A stretch of 64,000 nt of DNA from Omphiscola glabra (GCA_964017045.1 OZ024809.1:8455012-8519011); one strand, 5' to 3'; shown: positions 1-12,452, counted from the first letter of the stretch. Program-made: numbers and translations. The notes: generated by a model not told the origin, from the sequence alone.

Positions 1-204
1 CAAAGCAAAAATCTCGCTAAGGGAACAAAGAAGGCAGTATACACCACTATCACAAGACCAGTAGTGAGACTTGGTTCCTACCAGAAAAGCAGAGAACCTG
101 CTAAATATGTGACCCGATGATAGACAATTTTGTTTTGGGAATCCGTACTAACCAAGAGCTATATCAATTGTACAAATACCCATCCCTAGTCACAACAATA
201 TAAA

Positions 205-452
205 AAAAGGCAGACAGTCCTAGGCAGGACACATTGAAAGGATGCCGGATTCTGGAGCAACAAAAACGATCTATAGGCAGAAACCTAGGGGCAGACGGCT
301 CAGCGGTCGACCAAGACTGAGATGGATTGACGATGTAGAGAAGGGCTTACAAAGGTTGGGGTTCGCACATGGAGGTGTAAAGCGATGGATCGATCCCAAT
401 GGAAGAATGTGGTGGAGCAGGCCAGGGCCCTAAATGGGATGAAGCGCCACTG
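205..452 (+). pseudogene. LINE reverse transcriptase C-terminal remnant
   Basis: This is the tail end of a non-LTR retrotransposon ORF2. The translation carries the GRPRLRWIDDVEKGLQRLG motif typical of the region after the reverse transcriptase in many animal LINEs, preceded by an ERMPD-like segment. The reading frame breaks at about 375. From there a neighbouring frame continues with KAMDRSQWKNVVEQARALNG and stops at about 452, which is the normal end of this tail. So a single frameshift separates the two halves and the fragment is 5'-truncated. It cannot encode an active protein. The family assignment rests on motif recognition only. Confidence 0.8.
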
Positions 453-1900
453 ATGTAAACATTTTTGACATTTGGGTGGGAAGCGCTAGAAATAACGATA
501 ATAACAGGACATCACTAACTCTTCCACCAGCACAATATTAAATAAATTCAGTCCAGTTGGGAGCCCTTAGGGTATGTTTTTTTATCTAGAGATACTCCTT
601 AGCTTAGACTCGCCCCTTAAAACTTTATAGACCCCGGAAATGTTTTGATAAGTTCAAAATGCAAGAAAGCATTTTTTTTTACATACCGTAGTTAAATTTA
701 GTTTCGCATCATTATACACTTAACTGTAGAGCAACGGGAGAGATGCTAGTTAAGATTTTATGTGTCATTTGAGCTAAGAGCCATCGTCTGAGGCTGCAAC
801 CCACATAGCTGCATGGGGTCTCGTATATTTTAGGGGCTTAAAGTTGGGCTGTAATTACATTAAATTATCAACTTTTACTGCTAGGTAGGGAAGGAAAAAA
901 CCGAAAAGTAGCACGGGTGCCATAAAATGTCAAGCGACGTCTCTACTTGACTAAGTGTGTCATGCAAATTTTTTTTTAAAAATTGAAAAGTAATGTATTT
1001 TTAAAGTTATTATTTTAAAATATTTGTGGGATCAACGACATAAAAATAATGAATTTACTACAAAATATTTTTAAAATTAAGAAAAAAGAATTACTTCCTA
1101 AAAAAGGTATCCATCCCAAAAAAGAAATGCTAAAATAGTTTTACATTTTGAACGAAAAAGAAAAACCAAAAACATACGTTTATTTCAAAATATTTGCAAG
1201 TTTCACCAAAGTCAAAAAGAAAAACTTTTCTGTACAAAATGCTAAAGACTATATCTTTATGGGTTTTCAAAATTGGTATTTATTTATAAATCATATGTAA
1301 CCGAAATAATTGTTCAGAAGTCAAGAACTGTTTACAAAAGACTCATATATTTATTAATGTGTGATTTTTTTCGTATAAATTATTAAAGTTTCAATTCTCA
1401 ATATTCAGTTGATTGAAATGTTAATTAAGAAATTTAGACTACTATAATTTGCTTCAGATCATTATAACTTGCCTCTTTGATATTATACTTGAAAACAATT
1501 TTTTTACCAATTCCATATAATTTTTTTTAACTACTACCAAAAATGGCATTTACAAGATAATCGAAATACTCGATTTTTGTTATTCGTTGTTTAAATATAT
1601 ATTATATTCTTTCTACTGGATTATCATCTTAAAATATTTTTTTTAATAGTTCAAACGGCTGGGGAAGAGTGTTTATTATTATTATATTAACAGAGAAAAG
1701 TCATTGGGGATTTAATACATAAAGACTATTTTTAAAAAAAAATCATTTTACTATGTTCCCGAAACTGTGTTAAAAAATTAGAAACACTCGATTTAATAAT
1801 TATGATGAAATGTCCACTATTTGTAAGTAACGGGTAAATTCCTAATTTTTTGTTTTAAAATTTTTTTTTTTTTAAATTTTCATTTTATCTATGTCAGCAT
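453..1900. other. AT-rich non-coding stretch
   Basis: I see no gene, exon or clear repeat structure here. The sequence is strongly AT-rich with many A and T runs. The first part may include the 3' untranslated region of the LINE tail just upstream. Confidence 0.5.
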
Positions 1901-1949
1901 ACATCTATGGAATCTACTACATTAAAATGTTTGCTAAAAATGATTTTTT

Positions 1950-2500
1950 AAAGCATGATGCTATTATACAATATAATTTGAAAACAGATTGCACATGTTT
2001 ATTTCTTAGTAAGAACTACCGGTATATTTAATTTACAGACATTTATATCGATGAAAAGGTTGTTTAATACAGGGTTATTAAAAAGTCTTTCAACTTTTGC
2101 AGCTGCAAAATGTAATTAAATAAAAGATACCGATATCTGCGAATCAGAAAAAGTAAGATTTTAGCTTATGATCAGGAGCTGCCAATTTTCAAAACAATAC
2201 GATATTTATAATCGATTTCTGCGAGCCTGTAACAAGATTAACATGAACGCTATGGATCATCAATATATATCGAACAAAGCGATATTTTATTTGCTCAAAT
2301 AGTTGTAATCGATTAAAGGCACACATTTCAATAACTTTTAAAAATTTTATAAAAATTAAATTTAGAGTAGTTTATTATTATTATTATTTCTGACACATTT
2401 TCCCCCGGTGGGGCACTTGACTTGCTCCGGGGGGGGGGCACTGCCCCCCCCCCCGGAGGTATGCCTGAAAGAAACACTGAAAGACATACGAGCAATGTAG
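1950..2500 (+). repeat. Dispersed repeat family R1, copy A
   Basis: This AT-rich segment has recognisable relatives at 54640-55112 and 55140-55978 and shorter pieces at 47215-47395 and, inverted, at 27908-28185. Shared landmarks are GAAAACAGATTGCACAT near the left end, a TTGCA..AAAATAATTAAA-like centre, CGATATTTATAATCGA, and a right end with a G-run, a C-run and GCCTGAAAGAAACACTGA. No coding potential is visible. It behaves like a non-autonomous mobile element, but I could not define its termini or class. Confidence 0.6.
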
Positions 2501-2765
2501 GCGACGAACATGAATGCAATATCTTGTGAGCATCTTGTCGCGTTTTACAAGTGTCATTTTTGCCACATTGTGCTATAGATTGCATATGACCTATAAATTC
2601 TCACTGGAAATGCGAATACTTTTATATTTTGGGGACCATCGAGTTTCATAGACCGATGGAACGTTAGGTATTAATGACCTACGCGTTATGCTTTCTTGAA
2701 AAAACGTAAAGATATCTTAGAATATATCAATGACATTACGCACTTGAACAATTGAATTCAAGCAT

Positions 2766-3560
2766 TTACCACCAGAATGAGCCGATGCGTAGAACAGGGA
2801 GCAAAAGCTGCTTTAGGTGAAACAGTGCGTGTTTTAGTCTGGACACCGCCTTGCTGTCCTGCCATTGAGGGACAGCCTTCATATCCTTGTCTGCTATGCC
2901 GCCAATGATGTCATTTGCTTCAGTGACTGGAATCCAACACGCTCTTCCCGAATTATAAATGCCCCCATCTACGTTGTCTATAAAACGTACCACCAACGAC
3001 AATTGTTCTGATCCGGATATATCAGCTGTTTCGTCGACTTATATTGAGTGTCCTATAGTGTTGTTTACTGATGTAATAATACTATATTATGTCCGCACAT
3101 AGCTCTATAACGTCATCACATATATCTATCAGTTGATCGTGGGGCTATGAGAAATGTATCGAGCATTACCAACGGACGTCTGCAAATGTGTCGCCAGGTC
3201 TTTGTCGCCAGCCTCCACTCTAAACTGACTCAGATCATGGACATTGCCACTAGCCCTTTTTTAAGTACGAATTGAGGAGCTGTCGTGTGTTCCGCAGAAA
3301 ATGAATGTGGATAATATCGGCAGAAGCTTTTTTCGATTTCTTTACAATAATTTAGTTGAGATTGACATATCTATCCGGACTCAGGATAAATTGGTCTAGA
3401 TTCCCAATGATGCTCAAGAATGCAGCTACATCCTCCTGAGCACCTTTGTGCCACTCACTTTTCACATGATTACGAGCACCTTCAAGAAAGTCAATGTATT
3501 TATTGAAATGTGTTGCTGTAAATGAACGATGAGTGGGTTGCGGAAAAAAATACTAATTAT
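2766..3560 (-). pseudogene. Decayed hAT-like transposase (DUF4371 / ZMYM1-type)
   Basis: Read on the minus strand, the sequence gives the hallmark block VDETADISGSEQLSLVV, found in DUF4371-containing transposases related to hAT elements and the ZMYM1-like proteins derived from them. Upstream on the same strand are further matching pieces: a W-KGAQEDVAAFLSIIGNLDQF segment and a DKDLATH..NARYIS segment that usually precede the DETAD block. Multiple stops and frame changes separate these blocks. The part after the DETAD block (78 codons open) loses family resemblance. This is an inactive relic. The expected full protein is several hundred residues, and the remaining domains are missing. Confidence 0.75.
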
Positions 3561-3569
3561 ACATAAGGT

Positions 3570-3770
3570 ACCGGTAATTCGGTAGAGATAGTGTCCCCCT
3601 TTTTTTTTTACCATGGCCACCATTTTGGTTGCCGCAACCCATAAAATTAAGAATAAAACGTTAAAAAATAATTTTAAAATTTCCTAAATGTAACCCTAAA
3701 CCTAACCTAATTCCTAAATTTATCCATAACCTGGGTTTTGACCCTATCGGAACCAGGGTTTTGACCCTAT
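3570..3770 (+). repeat. Dispersed repeat with ACCATGGCC..TTGGTTGC and CCTAAACCTAA
   Basis: The block TACCATGGCCACCATTTTGG followed by (C)CCTAAACCTAACC motifs recurs at 14810-15065, where the second part is expanded into a minisatellite. Here it is followed by two copies of a 25-bp direct repeat containing GGGTTTTGACCCTATCGGAA (3733-3778). Confidence 0.55.
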
Positions 3771-4074
3771 CGGAACAAGGCTTTTGCAAACGAGGCACCA
3801 AGAGTAACAATTAGCCAAGGTACCTTTAAAATGCCTATAATAGGCAATCCCCTGAAAACTGATAAAGCAAGACATGCCGAAAACAACGGGTTTTTTTTTT
3901 TGTTTATCAGGTCTATCCTCACTGAATTTGTAACGGTATGGGTTTGTGAAAAAAATATTTTACAGTTGAGATTTTGACTGAATACATCGACCCAAATCAA
4001 AATCATTGATTGCAACATCACAGCCATAATTGCTATGTGTTGATATTTCAGCGTCAAATCTGAGTGATGCCGAG

Positions 4075-4145
4075 CAGTGGCGCCGCTAGGGTGGGTGTCA
4101 CCCGGTTCGGTAAACTCATCTTGTCAGAAAACCCCACCCAACTTC
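4075..4145 (+). mobile_element. hAT-type MITE, 5' end fragment
   Basis: The segment begins CAGTGGCGCCGCTAGGGTGG and continues into TGTCACCCGG. The reverse complement of 54400-54464 begins CAGTGGCGTAGCTAGGGTTG and also continues into TGTCACCCG, so the two are opposite ends of one terminal-inverted-repeat family. No matching 3' end was found close by. Confidence 0.5.
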
Positions 4146-4709
4146 CAGGAGGGATTTCCGCTTGTTAAAATAAGTCACCAGTATAACAGGGACAAGAGCA
4201 AAAACAAATTAATTGAAGACCAGGAGTTAAATGCTTTTAAGAAATGAAACAACGTTAACGGTTAAGTTATTGACATTTTTACATACATTTACTTTACTTA
4301 AAACCTTTCCTTTCCTGGTCTTCAAAGTTGCAAATCTGTCATCCGAACTCAATTGTTAAGGGGTGGTGCTAGTGACCAACCGGCGAAAATATTAATTTTT
4401 GGATATTTCTGGATTTCGATATATTTGGTCTCAAAAACCTTTTTTAAAAAAATATTTTAAAAAAAAAATCAATTTAAATAATTGATAAAAGATATTAATT
4501 AATATTTAAAAATATTATTTTGTTAACCCTACAATGGGTAAAATGTATTTTTAAAACGAAGTGGCTATTGGTAACCGGGTACCAGAATTTAGAGGTTGAG
4601 ATTAAAAACCGATTAAAAATATTATTGTTGGGTTTGTAAGACCAAATGAGGTATCAAATGAAAGATAATTGAATGGACTATACGTTTGTAAACTTAATTC
4701 TTCATTTTA

Positions 4710-4845
4710 ACTAAAATAAACTACTACAAATGACATCCGAATAGCATTAGTCAAAATGGACCCAGGCACGCAGCGCCGCCATTCGCACCCGGGTACCATT
4801 AGACTCAATGCTATTCTGATGTCATTTGTGGTAGTTTATTTTAGT
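4710..4845. mobile_element. Fold-back element (palindromic MITE)
   Basis: The left arm starting ACTAAAATAAACTACTACAA at 4710 is repeated in inverted orientation at about 4807-4845. The arms are about 39 bp with two mismatches, around a spacer of roughly 58 bp. The motif GCACCCGGGTAC lies in the spacer and again just outside the right arm. This is a typical small palindromic transposon or a cruciform-forming sequence. Confidence 0.65.
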
Positions 4846-5085
4846 AAATAAAATTCGCACCCGGGTACTAAGAGGTGCAGCCTTTTTAAAAAATATTTTT
4901 AGTTTTAACCGATTCGATTTATGAAGGCCTGCGTAGAATCGCCCGACCACAATGGTATCTGGTATGAATGGAAATTTTTATCTCTCAGAATTTAGAAAAA
5001 TATGGTGTCCTGTGTCTTACGGAAGTTACCAAACCCTCCAATCGGCGTTAAATCATGGTCAAAACGTCACGTGACTATAAACTCT

Positions 5086-5252
5086 ACTCGCTACGCGTCC
5101 CACTCGCTCCGCGTCCCACTCGCTCCGCGTCCCACTCGCTCCGCGTCCCACTCGCTCCGCGTCCCATTCGCTCCGCGTCCCACTCGCTCCGCGTCCCACT
5201 CGCTCCGCGTCCCACTCGCTCCGCGTCCCACTCGCTCCGCGTCCCACTCGAC
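5086..5252 (+). repeat. 16-bp minisatellite
   Basis: About ten nearly perfect copies of CGCTCCGCGTCCCACT. It is unusually GC-rich for its surroundings and CpG-dense. Open frames over it on both strands are repeat artefacts. Confidence 0.95.
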
Positions 5253-6204
5253 ACGCGTTATTGAATTGCTACATCAATAAACATTCTACCGACCAGATAC
5301 CTTGCCCCTCCCCCCCCCCCCCCCCCGGACGCCTTACCCATGCCAATACTCGCATCAACGTGATGAGGCTTTTACTATCACTGATAATTAATCTAACGCC
5401 TCTCGTGGTCTTCACAAATATTCCACTTTTACCAGCTAACTATAGAAAACTCGTTACTCGAATTTACTTGTGATACCCGTTCCAGCACAGTCCCCCTGGT
5501 GTCTACCTGCCCCCACCACCAACACCCCCCCCCCACAAGCTATCGTGTCTTCCCAGTACTGCCATAAAATCTGCCGATGTCAGGTTAACTACTCCCTCAT
5601 CTTTTGGTACTTTAGTCCGGTACCTACATTGCGACCAGCGCTTCCTTTCTTGGCCCTGGTCATTTGTGACGGATGCAAAGAAATGCTATTTATGCATATA
5701 TAGACTATTTTATATTCATAGTAACAGAGTGAAAATATGAATATGTTATTTAGTAAATAATATTTTTTTTGGGGGGGGGGGGGGGTGATGATCATGTGAC
5801 CTACCTTGACCCATACTGCGGGCGCCCATGCAACAGTCGGACACGAGTCTTGCTTCATTGGAACTCGAGGAATAGCACTGTTGTTAATTTAAACAGCTTT
5901 TTCTTTTGGGGCTGGGGGTGGGGGGTGGGGTGGGGGTTGATTCCATTTGATTTGTGAAATGCAAACTCTCGAGTTAAGAAAATTGAATTCCAACTGACAT
6001 GCTGGCAGTCAAACCAGGATTGACAGTTTTTACCATGGTTAAGAGTATTGGTCACTTAGTTTTGTTTTAGTTAGAGACATTTTAAGTTTTGTAAAGAGCA
6101 ACAGTTGAGTTAAACAGAAAATAACACTGCAGATCTATGCCGCAGAATGATTGATCGATTAGATGAAACAACCTTTGACCTTACAGCTTAAGTAAGGCTA
6201 GTAT

Positions 6205-6292
6205 AGTCTCTGCATTCACTCTGTAATGTGTATGTGCATTCACCCTGTAATGTGTATGTGCATTCACTCTGTAATGTGTATGTGCATTCAAT
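6205..6292 (+). repeat. 26-bp tandem repeat, three copies
   Basis: Three copies of a unit built on GCATTCACTCTGTAATGTGT. Confidence 0.85.
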
Positions 6293-7042
6293 AATTGGCA
6301 ACTTAAAACTTTTTAAAGACTATTTGAGCGTGTGAAAAGTTGGGGGGGGGGGGAATTTCATATCATTTAATACAATTAATTGTTTTTGTGTGTAGGAAAT
6401 GAAAAAGAAACCGTTGGTGACTTAGAGTTGTGTTTAAGCACACATACATATAGGCAATAAAAATCTTGCTAAAGGATAACTGAGATAAGAGTCGTTATGG
6501 GGGCAAGTGACTTAGTTCTGGTTATCAGTCACATAAAATCTGCTGTACCGACCTTTGAATGACTTTAGAAATCAATATCAAATGTTTGAACGGCAAGAAG
6601 GCTGTGAATGGTATTCTAATCACGTGATTCCGGGGGATATTTCTAGAAGTCTAGATTGCTGCTGTTGTTGTCTTACGTTCAGCTGTTTCTACGCCATAAG
6701 TTGCTGCTGATGTGGTATTACATTCAGCTGTTTTATATATATATCGAAAGATGTTCTTGATTTTTTTATTTCATTCAGCTGTTGATATATATATAAAGAT
6801 GTTCTTGTTTGGTATAACATTCAGCTGTTTCGATGTCGTATGTTTTTAAATTTTATATTGGCTAGTACTCAGCTCAGTGGCGTAGTAATGGGAGGTGGGG
6901 GCGCGGAGAAGGGTGTTGCGCCAGTGGCGTCACTTTTTTTTTGTCTCTATAATGGAGTCGGTGACATTTCTGGCGCAAAAGTCACAAGGCATAATTTTTT
7001 TTTTCTTACTATCAAGTACTACTCATTGTTATAAGACATTAT

Positions 7043-7285
7043 AATGTGACAGATGGAATGATATAGGCCAATGTGGCAGATGGAATGATATAGGCCAATG
7101 TGGCAAATGGAATTATATAGGCCAATGTGACAGATGGAATGATATAGGCCAATGTGGCAGATGGAATGATATAGGCCAATGTGACAGATGGAATGATATA
7201 GGCCAATGTGGCAGATGGAATGATATAGGCCTATGTGGCAAATGGAATTATATAGGCCAATGTGGCAGATGGAATGATATAGGCC
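7043..7285 (+). repeat. 27-bp minisatellite
   Basis: Nine copies of a 27-bp unit containing GGAATGATATAGGCCAATGT. Because 27 is a multiple of three, one minus-strand frame stays open through it. Confidence 0.95.
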
Positions 7286-7529
7286 TACACCAAAACAACA
7301 CAAAAAGACTTAGTATGCTTTAAAATTACCCCGCGGGCAGAAATTAGGACCCATAAAAAAAGCAGCCATTGAATAAAATTAACTTCAAATGCAACAACTG
7401 TGATTTGATGCGTATAATTGCAAGTACAGTTGATTATTAGACTAAGTTTAATAAATCTTTAATTATAAATTTTAATCGTACTTTAATTAATTTTATATCC
7501 CAAACCTCGGGATTTTTTTTTACACAAAA

Positions 7530-8106
7530 GACATGGTTTCGTTTGGTCCTATAGTAGATCCACCACTAAGATTATTGATTATGACGTGGTTTCGTTTGGT
7601 CTTATAGTAGATCTACCACTAAGATTATTGATTATGACGTGGTTTCGTTTGGTCTTATAGTAGATCCACCACTAAGATTATTGATTATGACACGGTTTCG
7701 TTTGGTCTTATAGTAGATCTACCACTAAGATTATTGATTATGACGTGGTTTCATTTTGGTCTTATAGTAGATCCACCACTAAGATTATTGATTATGACAC
7801 GGTTTCGTTTGGTCTTATAGTAGATCCACCACTAAGATTATTGATTATGAAATGGTTTCATTTTGGTCTTATAGTAGATCCACCACTAAGATTATTGATT
7901 ATGAAATGGTTTCATTTTGGTCTTATAGTAGATCCACCACTAAGATTATTGATTATGAAATGGTTTCATTTTGGTCTTATAGTAGATCCACCACTAAGAT
8001 TATTGATTATGAAATGGTTTCATTTTGGTCTTATAGTAGATCCACCACTGAGATTATTGATTATGAAATGGTTTCGTTTGGTCTTATAGTAGATCCACCA
8101 CTGAAC
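7530..8106 (+). repeat. 53-bp minisatellite
   Basis: About eleven copies of a 53-54-bp unit containing GTCTTATAGTAGATCCACCA and AAGATTATTGATTATGA. Variants (GTTTCGTTTGG versus GTTTCATTTTGG; CCACC versus CTACC) are clustered, so the array has recent local amplification. Confidence 0.95.
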
Positions 8107-9170
8107 TGGCAAAAATTAAAAAAAAATTAAAGATATTTTGACAAGAGATTACTATCATAGGCATTTAACTTTAACACTAAGACACATACATAACTAAATA
8201 TATTATATATTATATTACCTATTAAAAGTTCCTACAGGGGCGGTCTCTTCTTTCTCATTTCCCTAGGTACATCAATGCCGGTTCTTCCTAGACCAAGCAT
8301 ATCTGTAATGCAATGACTACTTATATAAAGGCTTACAGTCGCAAAATATTTGGAAACATGTAGAGGCTCTCTTCACTCTTCTTATTAAATCACAAATTTG
8401 AACATTAAATGATATTCATATTTATATTACGTTTTTTTTTGGGGGGGGGGGGGTGGGGGTGGGGGGTCAATAAAAGTTGAACAGTTTCTTAGAGAGACGA
8501 GAAGTGTTGATATAAATAATATAATTAAAACTAAGAATCTTTAGAATTTCGAGGCTGGAAAGAGATGGACTGGAAAGTGTGGTTTGGGGGAGGGGGGGGG
8601 TTACCCCACTACAATTGATGCCCATAGCAAATTAATAGTTTTATTTTCATTTTCGTTCTTTACAATTGTTCTTCTTTTTGCGGGCCGAATACCGAGGCCC
8701 CGCGAACCAGGGCTGATAAATTGTGCCAGATTATGAAGTTTTTATTGTAGAAACAATTGGGTTTTCCCAGTGCTACAAGTCAAGAAATCCCGATTTTAAA
8801 TAAATTTCCGTTTATTAAGTGGTATGATAAACTAGAAGAGTGTTCATAGCGTCCTATCAGGTGTAAAAATAAGCTATGGCGTCATAGTCAAATGTGTAAC
8901 ATTTTGTAATAAAAGCTGACGGCAGGCTTTTACTGTCCTTCTTTTTGACCATTCTGTGGACACACCTGGACCAATTCAAGTCAAGGTATTTTCTGTCTAT
9001 TACAGCAATATGTCATTATGGTCTGCAGTTACAATGCCTATATGTTTTAGTTCTTTTACTCTGGGCCTAAGGCTAAGGTGTTCATTTGTTTTGACCCAAT
9101 CTTTAATGTGGCTTTCTTCGTATTATTATTAATGATAATAGAAGAATTCATGGGATGGCAGGTAGGACGT
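8107..9170. other. Non-coding stretch without recognised gene
   Basis: Contains poly-G tracts near 8441 and 8587 but no exon or transposon signature that I can support. Confidence 0.45.
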
Positions 9171-9174
9171 ACAT

Positions 9175-9976
9175 ATAGGACTACGGAGAGAATGTACAGG
9201 TAAGACTTTAGGTAAGACGTACATGTAAGACTACGGAGAGAATTTACAGGTAAGACTATAGGTAAGACATACATGTAGGACTACGGAGAGGACGTATAGA
9301 TAGGATTATATGTTGGACGTACAGGTAGATCGTAGTGGTAGGACGTACAGGTAGGCAGTACATGTAGGACGTAGATCTAGGACATACAGGTAGGCATTAC
9401 AGGTATGACGTACAGGTAGGACATACAGGTAGGACATACAGGTAGAACATACAGGTAGGACATACAGGTAGGAAATTCAGGTAGTACATACAGGTAGGCT
9501 GTACATGTAGGACAAACAGGTAGGCAGTACATGTAGGACAAATAGGTAGGAAGTACAGGTAGGCAGTACAGGTAGGGTGTACAGGTAGGCAGTAAAGGTA
9601 GGACATACAGGTAGAAAGCACATGTATAACGTACAGGTAGGACATTCGGGTAGGACATTCAGGTAGGACATACAGGTAGGACATACATGTAGGCAGTACA
9701 GGTAGGATAAACAGGTAGGCAGTACAGGTAGGCAGTACAGTTAGGCGGTACAGGTATGACGTATAGGTAGGACAAACAGGTAGGCAGTACAGGTAGGTAG
9801 TACAGGTAAGCAGTTCAGGTAAGCAGTACAGGTAGGACGTACAGGTAGGATTTACAGTTAGGCAGTATCGATAGGCAGTACGGGTAGGACGTATAGGTAC
9901 GACATACAGCTAGGACATACAGGTAGGCAATACAGGTAGGACGTACAGGTAGGACATACAGGTAGGCAGTACAGGT
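9175..9976 (+). repeat. 13-bp minisatellite abutting the copia 5' LTR
   Basis: From about 9300 the sequence is some fifty copies of a 13-bp unit of the type GTACAGGTAGGCA, with variants such as ACATACAGGTAGG. A related but longer unit (GTAGGACTACGGAGAG) occupies 9175-9300. The array stops exactly where homology to the copia LTR begins (about 9977), so the 5' part of that LTR is missing. Confidence 0.9.
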
Positions 9977-10089
9977 ACGCGCGCCATTTTGTTATCACGC
10001 AAATAAACGTTGAGTTAACCACGATGGTTATTTCTGCTGATTTAATTATCTTCCTTGTGAAGTACGTTAGCAATATAATCTTTTCAACA
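9977..10089 (+). repeat. Partial 5' LTR of copia element
   Basis: The segment matches the 3' LTR at 14061-14241 over its right half: GCGC-CCATTTT, then CTGATTTAATTATCT, CCTTGTGAAGTAC and TTAGCAATATAATCTTT, ending in CAACA. The left half of the LTR, including the expected TGTTGG start, is absent and is replaced by the 13-bp minisatellite. Confidence 0.75.
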
Positions 10090-10103
10090 GGTTATGGGCC
10101 CAG
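10090..10103 (+). promoter_or_regulatory. Copia primer binding site (half-tRNA type)
   Basis: GGTTATGGGCCCAG begins immediately after the CAACA end of the 5' LTR. It is complementary to the anticodon-arm region of initiator methionine tRNA. This is the internal priming site known from Drosophila copia and its relatives, rather than the tRNA 3' end used by most LTR elements. Confidence 0.75.
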
Positions 10104-10186
10104 GTAGATTTATCCTGAATTAAGTGGCTGCTGATTTGATTTGTTTGTAGTTTGTATTCCGGATCGGTGTTCGGAGTATTACCGGA

Positions 10187-10807
10187 ATGGCAGACATGAA
10201 CACAGACATCATTCCTCTTGTTGGTTTCAAAATATTCGACCAGATGACCTTGATGAAGGATGTACTCAGGGGGATTGCAACTGGGTCTGATGCTGCACCT
10301 GATGAGGCAGAATGGGGGGAGGTGCTAAATTTACTATTAGGAGAGGTTAGGCTTTGGCTATCATTGTGTTGGCATTGGAAACTTCACTATTGTATTTACT
10401 CGGCAATCCAGTTGAACCTAACATTGGCTAGAAAAAACCGAGGGATCAGTTTCAAAAGAAGACATGGGCAAACAGACTGGCGCTGAGAAGGAGATTACTT
10501 ACAATTAGAATAAACGATGGGGACTCTTTGCATGCGCACATTAAGAGATTTTCAACCCGCTTGCGGTGGTAGGAGATGCCGTTGATGAAGAGGAAGACAG
10601 GGTGGTTCACCTACTTGCTAGGCTTCCCAACTCCTACAATATGTTGGTAACTGCTCTTAAAGCTTTCTCAAAAGTTCCAAAGAAGGAACTTGTAACTGAG
10701 AGAATGCTTCACGGAGAAAGAAAGATATCACAACGAAGTAAAGAATTACCGAGTAGAGCACTTGTTTCGAAAGAGAAGAAAGCAAAGCCCCCAATGTTAA
10801 CAGTGTA
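10187..10807 (+). pseudogene. Copia gag relic
   Basis: The gag reading frame is open at its start (10187-10350). A segment without obvious gag similarity follows, with a stop at about 10486, and the frame resumes as KTWANRLALRRRLL and DGDSLHAHIKRF in shifted frames. It closes with the LPNSYNMLVTAL block typical of copia gag. The stop at 10806 lies just before the zinc-knuckle cysteines, which continue in another frame. Confidence 0.75.
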
Positions 10808-11399
10808 AGAGGAACGGACACGTTAAAAGAGATTGTCCTGAGCTGAAATGGCAAGAATCAAATAAACAGATTTACAGACAGCATAATTCACATAGCACTG
10901 AGACTAAGGTTAAGAGAAGCTCAAGTGATGAAAGTGTTGGACTGTGGACTGCTAAAGAGGCATCGACATGCTTTAACTACAGTCAATGGTGCCACGACAT
11001 GGATTGTTGATTCAGGAGCAACAAGTCATATGTGTTGAAAGAAATCAGAATTTATCGATTTGTCGAACTTGGAAGAGCCTCTGAATATAGGACTCAGAGA
11101 TGGACGGAATCTGACAGCACATGCCTGTGGTGTTGTCAAACTAAAAATAAATATACCTGGTAATAAACACTAGAATGTGAGTTGTTGGATGTGCTTTATG
11201 GGCACGAACTCTTGTGTGTAATTCGTTCAGTGTTTATCATGCAACTGAGGTTGAAAAAACTGTTCAGTTCAAGAACAAAGGTGATGAAATAAAATATAAT
11301 AAAGGTAAACTTCTGGCAAAAGGAGTGCAGTCACGGGGGTCTTTAATCTCTGTGTGATTATGACAGTAAACATCACAGGACCAAGTTTCCGTCAAGTGG

Positions 11400-12240
11400 A
11401 AAAGTGAGCAATACGATTCTTGATCTGGATCACAGTGATGTGTGCGGTAAGGTCAGCACACAGTCAGTTGGTGGAGCTCACTTAATCCTTACTTTTAGTG
11501 ACGATTTCAGTTGATATGCTTGGGTTTATATATTAAAACACAAAGATGAAGTATTCAAGTGTTTTCTTGAATGGAAAGATATTATAGTTGAGAAGTCAAA
11601 GGGGAAAAATCTTAAGGCCCTGCGCACCGATAACAGAGGAGAGTTTACTTCAAATGAATTTGAACGTTATTTAAACAAAGAGGGGATCCGTCATGAACTG
11701 ACTGTTCCAAAAACACCAGAACATAATGGAGTAGCAGAGAGGAAGAACATAATGGAGTAGTAGAGAGGAAGAACAGAATGGAGTAGCAGAGAGAAAGAAC
11801 ATAATGGAGTAGCAGAGAGGAAGAACAGAATGGAGTAGCAGAAAGGAAGAACAGAATGGAGTAGCAGAGAGGAAGAACAGAATGGAGTAGCAGAAAGGAA
11901 GAACAGAACGGAGTAGCAGAGAGGAAGAACAGAATGGATTAGCAGATAGGAAGAGCAGAACTACTGTGAAAGCAGCACGTTCCATGCTGACTGAAGCACG
12001 GCTACCACAAACATTTTGGGCGGAAGCAGTGTCAACAGCTGTGTATCTGCAGAATCGAAAGTCCTGTTAAGGGTCTTCAAGGTACTACAACATTTGAGAT
12101 GGTAACTGGTACAAAACCCAGTGTCGATCATGGAACTGTGTTTGGACGTGTTGCGTATGCACGCGTTCCTAAAGATGAAAGAAATAAAGTTTGATTCAAA
12201 TCGCAGAAAAGCGTTTTCCTGGGGTACGGAATCGATGTCA
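11400..12240 (+). pseudogene. Copia integrase relic with internal minisatellite
   Basis: The catalytic-core neighbourhood is readable: DHSDVCGK, TFSDDFS followed by an in-frame stop, LRTDNRGEF and ELTVPKTPEHNGVAERKN. At the last motif the DNA encoding EHNGVAERKN has been amplified into a 26-bp array (11729-11960) that shifts the frame repeatedly. The reading then resumes with RSMLTEARLPQTFWAEAV, the normal downstream sequence. The domain is broken and cannot function. Confidence 0.8.
11729..11960 (+). repeat. 26-bp minisatellite inside the integrase relic
   Basis: About nine copies of a 26-bp unit containing AGAATGGAGTAGCAGAGAGG. The unit is derived from integrase coding sequence and is not a multiple of three. 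Confidence 0.95.
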
Positions 12241-12257
12241 ACGGTTACCGCCTATAC

Positions 12258-12452
12258 CAGTGGTTCTCAACCTTCCAAATGCCGCGACCCTTAAATACAG
12301 TTCCTCCTAATATGTTGACCCTTAAACACAAAATTATTCTCTTTTCTACTTCATAACTGTAGCGTACATGTATTTTCCAATGATCTGATGCGACCCCTGG
12401 GAAAGGGTGGTTCGACCCCCAGAAGTCGCGACCCACAGGGTGAGAACCGCTG
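12258..12452 (+). mobile_element. SPIN-like non-autonomous hAT element, copy 1
   Basis: The 195-bp element starts CAGTGGTTCTCAACC and ends GGTGAGAACCGCTG, which are near-perfect inverted termini. Its interior (GACCCTTAAA..CAGTTCCTC, AAAATTATTCTCTTTTC, CTTCATAACTGTAG, GCGACCCCTGGGAAAGGG, GTTCGACCCCCA) follows the known SPIN/URR1 non-autonomous hAT consensus. It is flanked by a perfect 8-bp target duplication GCCTATAC (12250-12257 and 12453-12460), as expected for hAT insertion. It sits inside copia coding sequence, and removing it with one copy of the duplication restores the copia frame across the junction. Confidence 0.9.
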
